Below are positions 1 through 7,572 of a stretch of DNA of 10,037 bases, piece by piece. Source of the stretch: Lunasporangiospora selenospora (Eukaryota; Mortierellomycota; Mortierellomycetes; Mortierellales; Mortierellaceae); contig JAABOA010000822.1 of assembly GCA_015680635.1 (NCBI GenBank), positions 1-10,037 of the forward strand, in the 5' to 3' direction. Position 1 is the stretch's first letter. Every line of letters begins with the position of its first letter. The notes below the pieces were generated by a model. The model was not told the origin of the DNA. It saw only the letters and a list, made by a program, of their open reading frames with translations, and made no database searches. Made by a program: the position numbers and the translations under genes.

Positions 1-973
1 ACTACCAGACTCTCAACAACGATCACTTCAATGCTACCGCTGACAAGTACGACAAATTGCCTTCCTCCAGCGAGTTGACCGTCAAGGGTAGTGAAATCAT
101 CATCCGCGAGTTCCGTGCTAGCACAAGCGACGAGAATGTCAAGAATGCCACTGTCCTTGATTTTGGATGTGGCACCGGTAAGGGTTACTTCCATACTGTA
201 AAGCAATCTGGGGCAATTTGATAGTGCGCCCTCTAACCACGAACATCAATCCTCTTATACTTTTTTTGTTGTACCGGCAATCTGCTCCACTAGGTTTGAG
301 TGCCCTTATCGTTGCCAAGGAGGTCAAGCATCTTGTCGGATTGGATGCCTCCGAGGGTATGTTGAAGCAGTTCAACGAAAAGGTTAACTCCAACCCCGAT
401 CATGCCAATGTGAAGGGCAAGATCCAAACCATTGAGCACCTGGTCACCAACGAATCTCCTCTTCCTGAACCTGAGCGAACTCAGTTCAGTGAGGGCTTTG
501 ATCTGGTGTACTCGAGCTATGTGATGCATCATATCGATGATGTCGATGGAGTGGTCAAGGCTATTGCCAACAATCTTGTCAAGGAGAAGACCGGATGGTT
601 TATTGTTCTTGACTTTTTGGGAGGTCACGGCCATGGTCACGCTCATGGTCACGGACACGGACACGTTCATGCTCATGGACATGCTCATGAACACTCCCAC
701 GGCCATGGCCACGGAGACCAAGCCGGACACCAACACGGTCCTCACTGCAAGCACCACAAGCAAGCTCAAAGTGAACAAGAAAAGAAAGACGGCGAGGAAG
801 GAAAATCCGGGACTCCTACCTTTGTGGCCCACGACGGATTTTCGCTTACCCGTTTGGAGGATACTTTTAGAAATGCTGGATTGGTGGATGTCTCATCCGA
901 GTGTGCCTACAAGCTGGAAGTATCTCTGCATGGTTGGACCGAAGCTATCTTTGTCAAGGGTCGCCGCCCCTAA
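1..973 (+). CDS. SAM-dependent class I methyltransferase with His-rich loop, upstream copy (5' partial)
   Basis: Two exons, 1-177 and 294-973, joined through a codon split after its first base (Gly62). By alignment with the second copy, only the ATG, one codon and one base lie before the window, so the full protein would be 287 residues. Seen: motif I VLDFGCGTG at residues 54-62, the acidic end of beta-2 in LVGLDAS (Asp79), the post-motif segment FDLVYSSYVMHHIDD near 130-144, and beta-5 GWFIVLDF near 162-169. There follows a loop with 20 histidines (173-216) and then the C-terminal alpha-E/beta-6/beta-7 part starting at VAHDGFS. Family knowledge: this is the SAM-binding Rossmann fold of small-molecule-type methyltransferases; substrate cannot be told. 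The His loop suggests metal binding (inference). No frameshift or premature stop is present, so it looks functional. The His loop continues into a second cluster with Cys213 (HQHGPHCKHHK) that the downstream copy lacks. It lies head-to-tail with that copy, about 2.5 kb upstream. Confidence 0.88.
178..293 (+). other. Spliceosomal intron in upstream methyltransferase copy
   Basis: A 116-nt intron with donor GTAAGG, candidate branch site CTAAC at 233-237 and acceptor CACTAG ending at 293. Removing it joins GGCACCG to GTTTGAG, restoring Gly-Thr-Gly-Leu-Ser in motif I, the expected SAM-binding loop. Unspliced reading would stop at TGA 219-221, just after motif I. Blocks of this intron are identical in the second copy, notably around the branch site. 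Confidence 0.9.
626..757 (+). repeat. His-rich alternating His-X coding repeat, upstream copy
   Basis: In-frame CAC/CAT codons alternate with Gly, Ala, Val, Glu or Ser codons. Fifteen histidines sit at every second residue from 173 to 201 (bases 626-712), followed by five more among residues 207-216 next to Cys213. The histidine codons mix CAC and CAT and the spacer codons vary, so the tract is an aged, irregular repeat and not a pure trinucleotide run. The antisense strand reads as Met/Val-Ser repeats, which makes false open frames. Confidence 0.93.
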
Positions 974-1117
974 GGGTGCGGGGCTATTCAAAGAATTGGG
1001 ATGTTGAAATGGTAGATTTACTGATTCACTGACTTCCAAAATGTAGCTGCTTGGTACGGGTGGTAGTGGGGGGAAAGACCAATAATTCCGTATTGCAGCG
1101 CCATATCCAACTCTTTG

Positions 1118-1123
1118 AATAAA
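1118..1123 (+). terminator. Poly(A) signal AATAAA of the upstream methyltransferase copy
   Basis: AATAAA in the context TTGAATAAAAG lies 145 nt after the TAA stop (971-973). It is the first canonical signal downstream and sits at a normal 3' UTR distance. It is assigned by motif and position only. Confidence 0.55.
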
Positions 1124-2380
1124 AGTCATCTTTGATGTCTGAGCGTAGTCTTCTTGGAGGTGATTTACATTTTTTTTCTGCACCAAGGACGTGTAAAGTG
1201 TTGAGAGTCTAAGAGCCTGCAATGGTTCTAATGCTGACGCCTCTTTTTGATCTCGGGTCTTGAGTTTCTTTGTAAACGAGGCGAATGAGAAATGATCTTT
1301 TGTTACTCCATGCCTCGAGGTAGAATCTTTTAATGCCAACACTCTCCTGCTCGCCTTTTCACCCTTGCACATCCATGTTGTATCTTGCTTTGACTGATAC
1401 TTGAGTACTATCACCTTGTACTGGGAGGTCGGTATTCCGTTGCTATTTCTCTTTATGAACAGGGTTAGCATACTCTTTCGCTTTGTATAAAGTTGCTGTT
1501 GTGGGAGAGCTGTTTCACTTGCGCATTGTGGGAGTCATCCACAGTGGCGAGATTGAGCATCAACGGGGGTCCTCTTTACACCCACAGAGGCGCCATCTGG
1601 AATATACAATTGTGAAAACATATGCAAGTGGCCAGAATCAAGCACACTTTTCTTTGTCCATTCTTTTCTTTTTGCGAGTTGAGTCGCCTCTAGGTATCCC
1701 TCTGTGGTGAATGCTGCCCATAGCCTTTGTTGCCATGCTCCCCATCGGAAAACAACAAGGACAGACGCATACGCCAACTATCAATCAAAACAGACTCTCT
1801 GGCCTTATATCTCGCCCATGCTTTGTAATTCAGTTCATCTTTAATTTAGATGGCATTGAAAAATAGACCATTCACTCCCCTTCTCTTCATGTAAACAACG
1901 ATCACTTGCACACCAACACTTGATTATCCACCTTCGGAATTACCACCCTCACTAACTAAGCGCATTGACATGATGAATCCTCGCATCGCATAAAACTAGG
2001 CAAGTAAATAAATAAATAGAAATCGTTGTACGTGAACAAGAATAACCGTTGGCTTGCTGCGCTTTTTCATCCACGAACCAAGTGGATGGAGAAATGAGGA
2101 AGGGAGACAAAAAAACTAAGAGCATTGCAAGCACGGATTCAGACAAGGTGTTTGAGTGGAGAAGAGGTGGAAACAGAGAAAGAACTTTACGTAGTTTACT
2201 AGTGCAGGGTCTACTTTGGCCTCCCTTCATCCGCATTGTTAAAACTGAGCGCCTCTCAGACACCATCGAGGTTAGCGCTAAAGTCTTTACTGCGCATTTA
2301 CAAAAGAGAGGAGGCTCCATGGGCAAAAGATTTCCCATGCCAATTTATTGCTTTGGTCTGTCAGTATCAGAATGCTTAGA

Positions 2381-2391
2381 GGGGGGGGGGG
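2381..2391 (+). repeat. Homopolymeric G run (11 G)
   Basis: Eleven consecutive G, about 20 bases upstream of the 182-bp tandem repeat. Runs of this length are replication- and sequencing-error prone, so the exact length should be treated with caution. Confidence 0.9.
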
Positions 2392-2408
2392 AGCAGCTAT
2401 TCAGAGGA

Positions 2409-2772
2409 GAGTACCTTTCGGGTTGGGTCTCAAGAGGGAAAACAATGCGGCAAGTGGACATGACAAAAAGGGTTGACAAAGTGCTTTCGGGCAAGGATGG
2501 AGGAGGTAATTGCAGATAGAAATGCGCAGTAGACCAAGAGGTGACAGATCTGTCAATTGTCAGACTGTTCTTGTCCCGTCTCTTCTAGGCAAGTACCTTT
2601 CGAGTGAGTCTCAAGAGGGAAAACAATGCGGCAAGTGGACATGACAAAAAAAGGTCGACAAAGTACTTTCGGGAGAGGATGGGGGAGGAAACTGCGGATA
2701 GAAATACGCAGTAGACCAAGAGGTGACAGATCTGCCAATTGTCGGACTGTTCTTGTCCCGTCTCTTCTAGAC
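2409..2772 (+). repeat. Two-copy direct tandem repeat, unit about 182 bp
   Basis: Unit 1 spans about 2409-2590 and unit 2 about 2591-2772. Both begin with AGTACCTTTCG, run through TCTCAAGAGGGAAAACAATG and GTAGACCAAGAGGTGACAG, and end in GTCCCGTCTCTTCTAG. Matching landmarks are offset by 181 to 182 bases, with one small A/G-run indel near the middle. By eye the units match at roughly nine bases in ten. Neither unit carries a shared long open frame, so this is probably a non-coding minisatellite-like duplication. It is too large and too few in copies to be a CRISPR or telomeric array. Confidence 0.92.
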
Positions 2773-3365
2773 AAGAGTGTTGAACGTTCTAGAACGCCGG
2801 TTTTGACATTGAGGTTGTGAGCCAGGATCCACCGCCCACTGAAAAGGGTAGGATGGGGGCTATGTAGTACTGTGGGTAATGATTATCCCGAAGGCAAGGA
2901 AGCTGTCACTTTTGGCAGGCAAGCTCTTGGCAAATCAGAGACGCTATGGCGCCATGGATGGGCATAAACAATGGCGATAATAAAACGGATGACAGGCACA
3001 GGTCGGCAGAGCCTAGGTGCTCAGCCGGCTCAGTTTTGACATCCGAAGATTGTCTGTCGAAAAGAGTAAACAGGCGAGAAAGGAGCTGTGTCAGCTGAAG
3101 AAAATGCCTCAAATGACAGGTGAAGTGAGTACCTTAGCGGTGTATGCTATTGGCTGACGATGGCACGACCTCTTTCTCCTTATTTGCCAAGCAAAGCTGA
3201 GCAAGGCCGAGCAACAACAACCCCACTCGATCCATGTAGCTCGCTCTTCCTAATTTCAGCGGCGCTCCTTGCGGCATACACACTGGCTCGGATTCTGGCA
3301 CAAGCACTCTAGTTCAAACCCGCGTAAACACAGTCTCGAAGAAATAAACCCTTTGAAAAAAAAAC

Positions 3366-3373
3366 TATAAAAG
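3366..3373 (+). promoter_or_regulatory. TATA box of the downstream methyltransferase copy
   Basis: TATAAAAG lies 145 bases before the ATG, followed by a G/C-rich patch and then pyrimidine-rich CTTTCTCTCATC about 30 bases downstream, a fitting initiation zone. The predicted 5' UTR of about 120 nt contains no ATG. A clear TATA box often marks regulated fungal genes (general knowledge), so inducible expression is possible but not shown. Confidence 0.7.
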
Positions 3374-3517
3374 GAGGGGCCCTGTCCTTCGACTTTCTCT
3401 CATCATCTTCCTCCACATCTTTACAAATTGCCTTATCCTCTCTCTTCCACTCTTACCAACAATCTAGTAACCCCCATACAAGACCCATTCAAGTCTCAAG
3501 AACCCCTCTTATCCACC

Positions 3518-4514
3518 ATGTCGGACTACCAGACTCTCAACAACGATCACTTCAATGCTACCGCTGACAAGTACGACAACATCCCCTCTGCCGCCGAGTT
3601 GACCGCTAAGGGTAGCCAGACCATCCTCCGCGAGTTCCGTGCTAGCACAAGCGATGAGAATGTCAAGAATGCTACTGTCCTTGATTTTGGATGCGGCACC
3701 GGTAAGGATTATTCTCCTACTGTAAAGCAATCTGGAGCAATTGGAAAGTACACCTTCTAACCACGAACATCAATCCCTTCCCACTTTTGTAAACTGGCAA
3801 CCTATTCCATTAGGCTTGAGTGCCCATATTGTTGCCAAGGAGGTCAAGTATCTTGTCGGATTGGATGCCTCCGAGGGCATGTTGAAGCAGTTCAACGAAA
3901 AGGTCAACACCAACCCCGAGCACGCCGATATCAAGAGCAAGGTCCAGACCATTGAGCACCTGGTCACCAACGAATCTCCTCTTCCTGAACCTGAGCGAAC
4001 TCAGTTCAGTGAGGGCTTTGATCTGGTGTATTCGAGCTATGTGATGCATCATATCGATGATGTCGATGGAGTGGTCAAGGCTATTGCCAACAATCTTGTC
4101 AAGGAGAAGACCGGATGGTTTATTGTTCTTGACTTTTCAGGCTCTCACGGTCACGGGCATGCTCATGCTCATGGCCACGGCCACGGCCACGGACACGCTC
4201 ATGCTCATGGCCACGGTCATGGCCACGGACACGCTCATGCTCATGCTCATGGACATTCTCATGGCCACAGCCACGGAGGATCCAACTGCAAGAACAAAGA
4301 ACAGGCCCAAGGCGAACAAGAAAAGAAGGGTGACGATGAACAAAATCTGGAGATTCCTGCCTTCGTGGCCCACGACGGATTCTCACGCGCTCGTTTGGAA
4401 GAAGTTTTCAGAAACGCTGGATTGGTGGATGTCTCTTCTGATATTGCTTTCAAGGTTGACAACCACGTTCACGTCTGGAAGGAGGCCATCCTTGTCAAGG
4501 GCCGCCGTCCTTGA
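3518..4514 (+). CDS. SAM-dependent class I methyltransferase with His-rich loop, downstream copy (complete)
   Basis: Exons 3518-3701 and 3814-4514 encode 294 residues. The ATG is the first after the TATA box and has A at -3 (ATCCACCATG). Seen in order: motif I VLDFGCGTG (54-62) with the intron inside the last Gly codon, LVGLDAS with Asp79 for the SAM ribose, YSSYVMHHIDD (134-144), beta-5 GWFIVLDF (162-169), a His-rich loop with 22 histidines (173-215), and VAHDGFS to the end (246-294) holding alpha-E, beta-6 and beta-7. No signal peptide or membrane segment is visible, so it is probably cytosolic or nuclear. Family knowledge supports SAM-dependent methyl transfer; the acceptor is unknown. The loop replaces the short beta-5/alpha-E linker of ordinary family members and may bind Zn, Ni or Cu (inference). 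An 11-A run begins at the final base of the TGA stop codon (4514-4524). It is a tandem paralogue of the gene at 1-973. Confidence 0.92.
3702..3813 (+). other. Spliceosomal intron in downstream methyltransferase copy
   Basis: A 112-nt intron with donor GTAAGG, candidate branch site CTAAC at 3757-3761 and acceptor CATTAG ending at 3813. Splicing restores Gly-Thr-Gly-Leu-Ser-Ala in motif I. It has the same position and phase as the intron in the upstream copy, so it predates the duplication. Retention would add about 19 residues and stop at TAA 3758-3760, removing almost the whole enzyme. Confidence 0.92.
4146..4274 (+). repeat. His-rich alternating His-X coding repeat with a 36-bp internal unit, downstream copy
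   Basis: Twenty-two histidines occupy every second residue from 173 to 215. Residues 177-188 and 189-200 are the same 12-residue unit HAHAHGHGHGHG, encoded by 36-bp units 4158-4193 and 4194-4229 that differ at three synonymous positions. A third, altered unit HAHAHAHGHSHG follows. The pattern shows in-frame growth by unit duplication. Unlike the upstream copy, the loop ends in GGSNCKNK with a lone Cys and no second His cluster. Confidence 0.94.
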
Positions 4515-4605
4515 AAAAAAAAAAGTGAAAACATTGCACTCAGAGAAAAATGCCAACATTGAAGATAGTGGAGTGCACAATATCAATAACAATCAAAGAT
4601 AAATG

Positions 4606-4619
4606 AATAAATAAATAAA
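4606..4619 (+). terminator. Overlapping poly(A) signals of the downstream methyltransferase copy
   Basis: Three overlapping AATAAA motifs (starting at 4606, 4610 and 4614) lie about 90 nt after the TGA stop. They fit a cleavage and polyadenylation signal, giving a 3' UTR of roughly 120 nt. Assigned by motif and position only. Confidence 0.65.
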
Positions 4620-4858
4620 AATATTGAGGACGACATGGTCTTTTCTCTGAACAAAGATAACACCTTTGCTGGTGTGTAGCAAATGCTTTTGAACAGCTTA
4701 TCGCGGCATTTTCTTTGGATTCCAAACTCTCAATTGCCGGTTCTTCCATTTGAGAGGTTCCCTGGTTCTCATACGATTCCAACCACGGAAGGCCGCCCCA
4801 AAAACAAATTAGTCAGTCATAAGGCAAGATAGGGGGCGTGGGTTCTTTGTTCCGCAGG

Positions 4859-4920
4859 GGAAAAAAAGGCGAAAAACACCGAGCGGAAAGCTGAAAAAAG
4901 GAAACAAAAAAAGAAAAAAC
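4859..4920 (+). promoter_or_regulatory. A-rich tract, possible nucleosome-poor promoter element
   Basis: A series of A runs of five to seven bases broken by single G or C residues, about 610 to 670 bases upstream of MSS51. Poly(dA:dT) tracts commonly keep nucleosomes off fungal promoters (general knowledge); a role here is inferred from composition only. Confidence 0.3.
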
Positions 4921-5287
4921 AGCTCGGGACCGCGGGCCGGAAGATAGGAACAACGATGACGAGAATAACGATGGAAAGATAGGAAGAGCGGTGACTCAGC
5001 AAAGAGGCTATTGAGTGGAGGGTAAGGCAATGGTGGGAGCAGGAGAGTGGTTGATGACGGGCCGGGAAGAAGGCCCGGACAAACAAGGAGACCGTTTCGG
5101 CTTCATCGCCGCGAAAGGCTGAGATGAGGAGCGAAAAAAGTCGATGATACTTGTCAGATAACGATGCGAAGAGGGTATCTTTCGTGAGAGTATGATGGAG
5201 CGCAACAGAGAGAGCCTTCTCCAAGGGTTTCCGGCGAGAACAACGAGAAAGGTTCAAGGGTGTTGAGGGTTGACATGGAGTGTAGAA

Positions 5288-5328
5288 ATGATGATGTTGA
5301 TGATGATGATGATGCAGATGGATGGATG
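5288..5328 (+). repeat. Imperfect (GAT)n / (GATG)n simple repeat
   Basis: ATGATG repeats with one T interruption pass into GATGGATGGATG. It is non-coding, about 200 bases before the MSS51 start, and on the reverse strand makes a run of His codons in a spurious frame. Confidence 0.85.
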
Positions 5329-5531
5329 TCAACAAATGTGCAGTCAAAAGGCAGTCCGAAAGCAGTCGTCCAAACCGTCCACACTGTCCAAACAGACAGG
5401 GGTCGGATTTCCTGTTCAGCCCGTCTGCGCGAGAGAGAAAAGAGCTCGGTAGCGCAGTTACAAAACGAGAGACCCGCCTTTCCCGGCACAAACATCGTCC
5501 TCCATCTCATTCCATTCTCAATTGAACATCG

Positions 5532-7126
5532 ATGGCCTCACGACTCCGACCATTGGTTCCTGCTCTCAGGGCAATTCCCAGGACAGCACGATTGGCCTCC
5601 ATCCAGAGTCCTGCGGTGGTGGCCAGGAGATCGCTTTCACTGAAATCCTTTTTCACAACCCGTAAACCCAAGTCGGATCCATTCACGAGCCAGTTCGAGC
5701 CAGTGCTCGAGCCGGCAAATCTCTTCCATCCTTTGAGTAAATCGCCTCTTCCACCTATTCGCACCAAAGCTGAATGGATTGGCAAGCACGGTAACTGTCC
5801 AGTGTGCAAGGAGCATACGGTAGAAGAAAAGAAGGCGCCAGTGTTCGAGTGCCCTGACTGTGGATACCCAACCCATTGCAGCGAGGAGCACTACCACATG
5901 GACAAGGAAAACCATAAGCATGTCTGCGGAACCCTTCGGGAAGTGAACGAAGACGAGCACGATCTTCGATCGGGACGCCATTTGAAGGAGTTTGAGTTCC
6001 CAGGTGAGGAGGAAGACTTGTTTAATTTCTACTGACCCCTGAAATGACGAGCAAGAAGATTTGTATTTTAGTACAAGGAGCTTTTGTATTCCTAACATTT
6101 CTCTCTCTTTTTTCCCGCAATGTCGCAATAGGTCCTCAGAACCGAGATGAAGCTATCAATATGTCCAACTGGGATACCTTCCTCTACACCCGTGGATTTA
6201 ACAGCATGAACTCGGAGCGATCCATGCGCCACGTCTCTCATGTCTTGACATACCCACTCACCATCGCGTCAGTTTTGCACCAGGCATCCCCTTATCAGCT
6301 TGGAAAGGATCTAACTGTCGAGGGACTGAAGTCACTAGCAGGTATACCTATACTTATTACTATTTGATGGACCATCGGGTACTTTGTCGTTGGTCGGAAG
6401 AAATCTTTTTTTTCATTTTACACACACATTAACTCATTTCTCCCCCTTTTTATCTCTCAATCTTGAATTCTTCTCCACAATTCAGCTTTGCGTCATACGC
6501 TTCACCCTCCTGTTCTTCCTGGACTCACGCAATCACAGGATCTTCGAGTAAAGGCGACACATACTGTTCGCATCTTTTGTCTAGGCGCCAGAGCTGAGAG
6601 TCATTTACCACCTCACATCTACATGCAGCTTGCCTATCTATTCCCAGCAACGTCTTTCCAGCTTCATTTTATTGGACCGGACGCGATCCCTCCCCACACC
6701 AAGTCGAAGGAGAGCCATCAACACGTGCATTACGAGCAATTGACGTTCGTCTATGACAACTCACGTTATGAGGCGTACCACGCAGAGGCGGGGCCATTCA
6801 ATCCCTATTATGACGTGTTCTTCCTGTTCTCGCCTGGTCTTGCCCACCCAGCCACCAAGGACATGTGGAAGCCAACGATACCTTTGTTGTTGGACACAAA
6901 GTGTGCCATCTTTGGAACAGGCTTTGACGAGCAGGATGTAATGAACGATGTGAACGAGATTGATTCTGCTGGATACGAGCTTGATTGGCTGATGAAGCCC
7001 CGAGAGAATGCCTTTAGGAGTTTGAAGCATGAGGTGAACCTGACTGATGTGAGGCAGTCGGCTCAGTGCAATTGGGGCATCTGGGGTATTCGTGGTAGAC
7101 GGTATGATGTCAAGTCTGCAGAGTAG
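5532..7126 (+). CDS. MSS51: Mss51, mitochondrial COX1 translational activator and assembly chaperone
   Basis: Exons 5532-6003, 6132-6341 and 6486-7126 encode 440 residues, close to the 436 of the yeast protein. An in-frame TGA at 5523-5525 fixes this ATG as the first possible start. Residues 1-45 are Arg-rich with no acidic residue, a typical mitochondrial presequence. A MYND-like zinc finger follows, with Cys89, Cys92, Cys107, Cys110, Cys116, His120, His128 and Cys132. Two Cys-Pro motifs (CPVC at 89, CPDC at 107) match the heme-regulatory motifs described for yeast Mss51. Next come the family block VNEDEHDLRSGR (138-149), then WDTFLYTRGF (171-180), and the C-terminal domain including FLFSPGLAHPATKDMW near 340-355. 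Known role in yeast: it activates translation of COX1 mRNA and binds new Cox1 on the matrix side of the inner membrane, coupling synthesis to oxidase assembly and heme supply. No neighbour here shares this pathway. Confidence 0.93.
6004..6131 (+). other. MSS51 intron 1
   Basis: A 128-nt intron with donor GTGAGG, branch candidate CTAAC at 6092-6096 and acceptor AATAG ending at 6131. Splicing joins EFEFPG to PQNRDEA within a Gly codon, giving the continuous Mss51 family sequence. Unspliced reading stops at TGA 6033-6035. Confidence 0.9.
6342..6485 (+). other. MSS51 intron 2
   Basis: A 144-nt intron with donor GTATAC, branch candidate TTAAC near 6429-6433, a pyrimidine-rich tail and acceptor TTCAG ending at 6485. 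Splicing joins GLKSL-Ala to LRHTLHPP through a split Ala codon and keeps the family reading frame. The donor is less standard than the others in the window. Confidence 0.85.
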
Positions 7127-7250
7127 TAGAGGCGAGAGCCATCAACTATTCTAAGGATATATCTTGTCACTTTTGCTTCATCATAAACAAACAAAGAAAA
7201 AAACTACAGCAACACTATCCTGCATTTCTTTAGAGCATTCCCGATCTGCA

Positions 7251-7256
7251 AATAAA
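7251..7256 (+). terminator. Poly(A) signal AATAAA of MSS51
   Basis: AATAAA lies 125 nt after the TAG stop and is followed by an A/G-rich stretch. It is the first canonical signal downstream of MSS51. Assigned by motif and position. Confidence 0.6.
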
Positions 7257-7269
7257 ATAACAAAGAACA

Positions 7270-7292
7270 AAAAAAAGAAAGAAAGAAAGAAA
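7270..7292 (+). repeat. A/G-rich stretch with (GAAA)n simple repeat
   Basis: Four tandem AAAG units inside an A/G-rich stretch just beyond the MSS51 poly(A) signal. Non-coding low-complexity sequence. Confidence 0.8.
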
Positions 7293-7572
7293 AGGAGAGA
7301 TGGGTAGGGAGGACAAAGTGAGCCATGCCCCAACGGACGCAGTGACCACCAAATAACCAAGATGAGCCGAGAATTCCTTCTTTTGGGAACCTATTCATTA
7401 TTCCTCAGCCCTTGAGAAAGGGCTAACAGAAAGAGAGAGGATGGGGGAAAAGAAGAGAGGAGAATCTGCAGTACGACGACACAGATTGCTATCAAACCTG
7501 TTTAGCCCACTCGAGAGCAACGGTCGGCGGCAGCAAAAGCAAGAAATAAATTCTCTTCTCTCTGAGTCTGAA

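Larger units (their letters stand above)
1124..3365. other. Intergenic region without a supported gene
   Basis: About 2.2 kb between the end of the first methyltransferase transcript and the promoter of the second. Open frames here are short, lack recognisable domains, have no convincing exon pairs and partly conflict on the two strands. I found no tRNA, rRNA or transposase remnant by eye. What can be seen: A/T-rich short-period repeats around 2003-2020 (AAATAAATAAATA type), an 11-G run at 2381-2391, and a two-copy 182-bp tandem repeat at 2409-2772. The last 200 bases probably hold upstream regulatory sequence of the second copy, but I recognise no specific factor site. Confidence 0.6.
4620..5531. 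other. Intergenic region and probable MSS51 promoter
   Basis: About 0.9 kb between the methyltransferase 3' end and the MSS51 ATG. No gene is supported. I see no TATA box close to the MSS51 start. The + strand is purine-rich for several hundred bases, which opens a long but low-complexity frame on the other strand. The last 50 bases turn pyrimidine-rich (TCGTCCTCCATCTCATTCC) and are the likely transcription start zone. Confidence 0.55.

Noticed and set aside
290-832. 180-codon minus-strand frame and the +frame 537-1007 over the first methyltransferase
   Set aside because: Low-complexity Met/Val/Ser or Met/Ala/Thr frames created by the His-codon repeat; the methyltransferase frame has conserved motifs.
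1-973. Upstream methyltransferase as a pseudogene
   Set aside because: Reading frame, splice sites, motifs and stop are intact; only the window edge removes its first codons.
893-1471. 192-codon open frame on the minus strand after the upstream methyltransferase
   Set aside because: No recognisable domain, overlaps the conserved 3' end of the methyltransferase CDS and its likely 3' UTR, and has no promoter or poly(A) context on that strand that I can see. Probably chance.
2049-2519. 156-codon + frame in the gap between the methyltransferases
   Set aside because: No domain recognised; it runs through the poly-G run and into the first unit of the tandem repeat, and the second unit does not keep the same frame product.
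2409-2772. CRISPR-like array
   Set aside because: Only two long contiguous units with no spacers, in a eukaryotic genome.
3318-3345. TTCAAACCC resembling a tRNA T-loop
   Set aside because: No matching acceptor, D or anticodon stems within tRNA distance upstream.
4057-4602. 181-codon + frame and several minus-strand frames over the second methyltransferase
   Set aside because: The same repeat shadow effect; the true frame is shown by motif I, splicing and identity with the first copy.
4817-5491. 224-codon minus-strand open frame upstream of MSS51
   Set aside because: Its composition follows the purine-rich + strand (Phe/Ser/Leu runs and a His run from the GAT repeat). No domain is recognisable and it covers the MSS51 promoter region.
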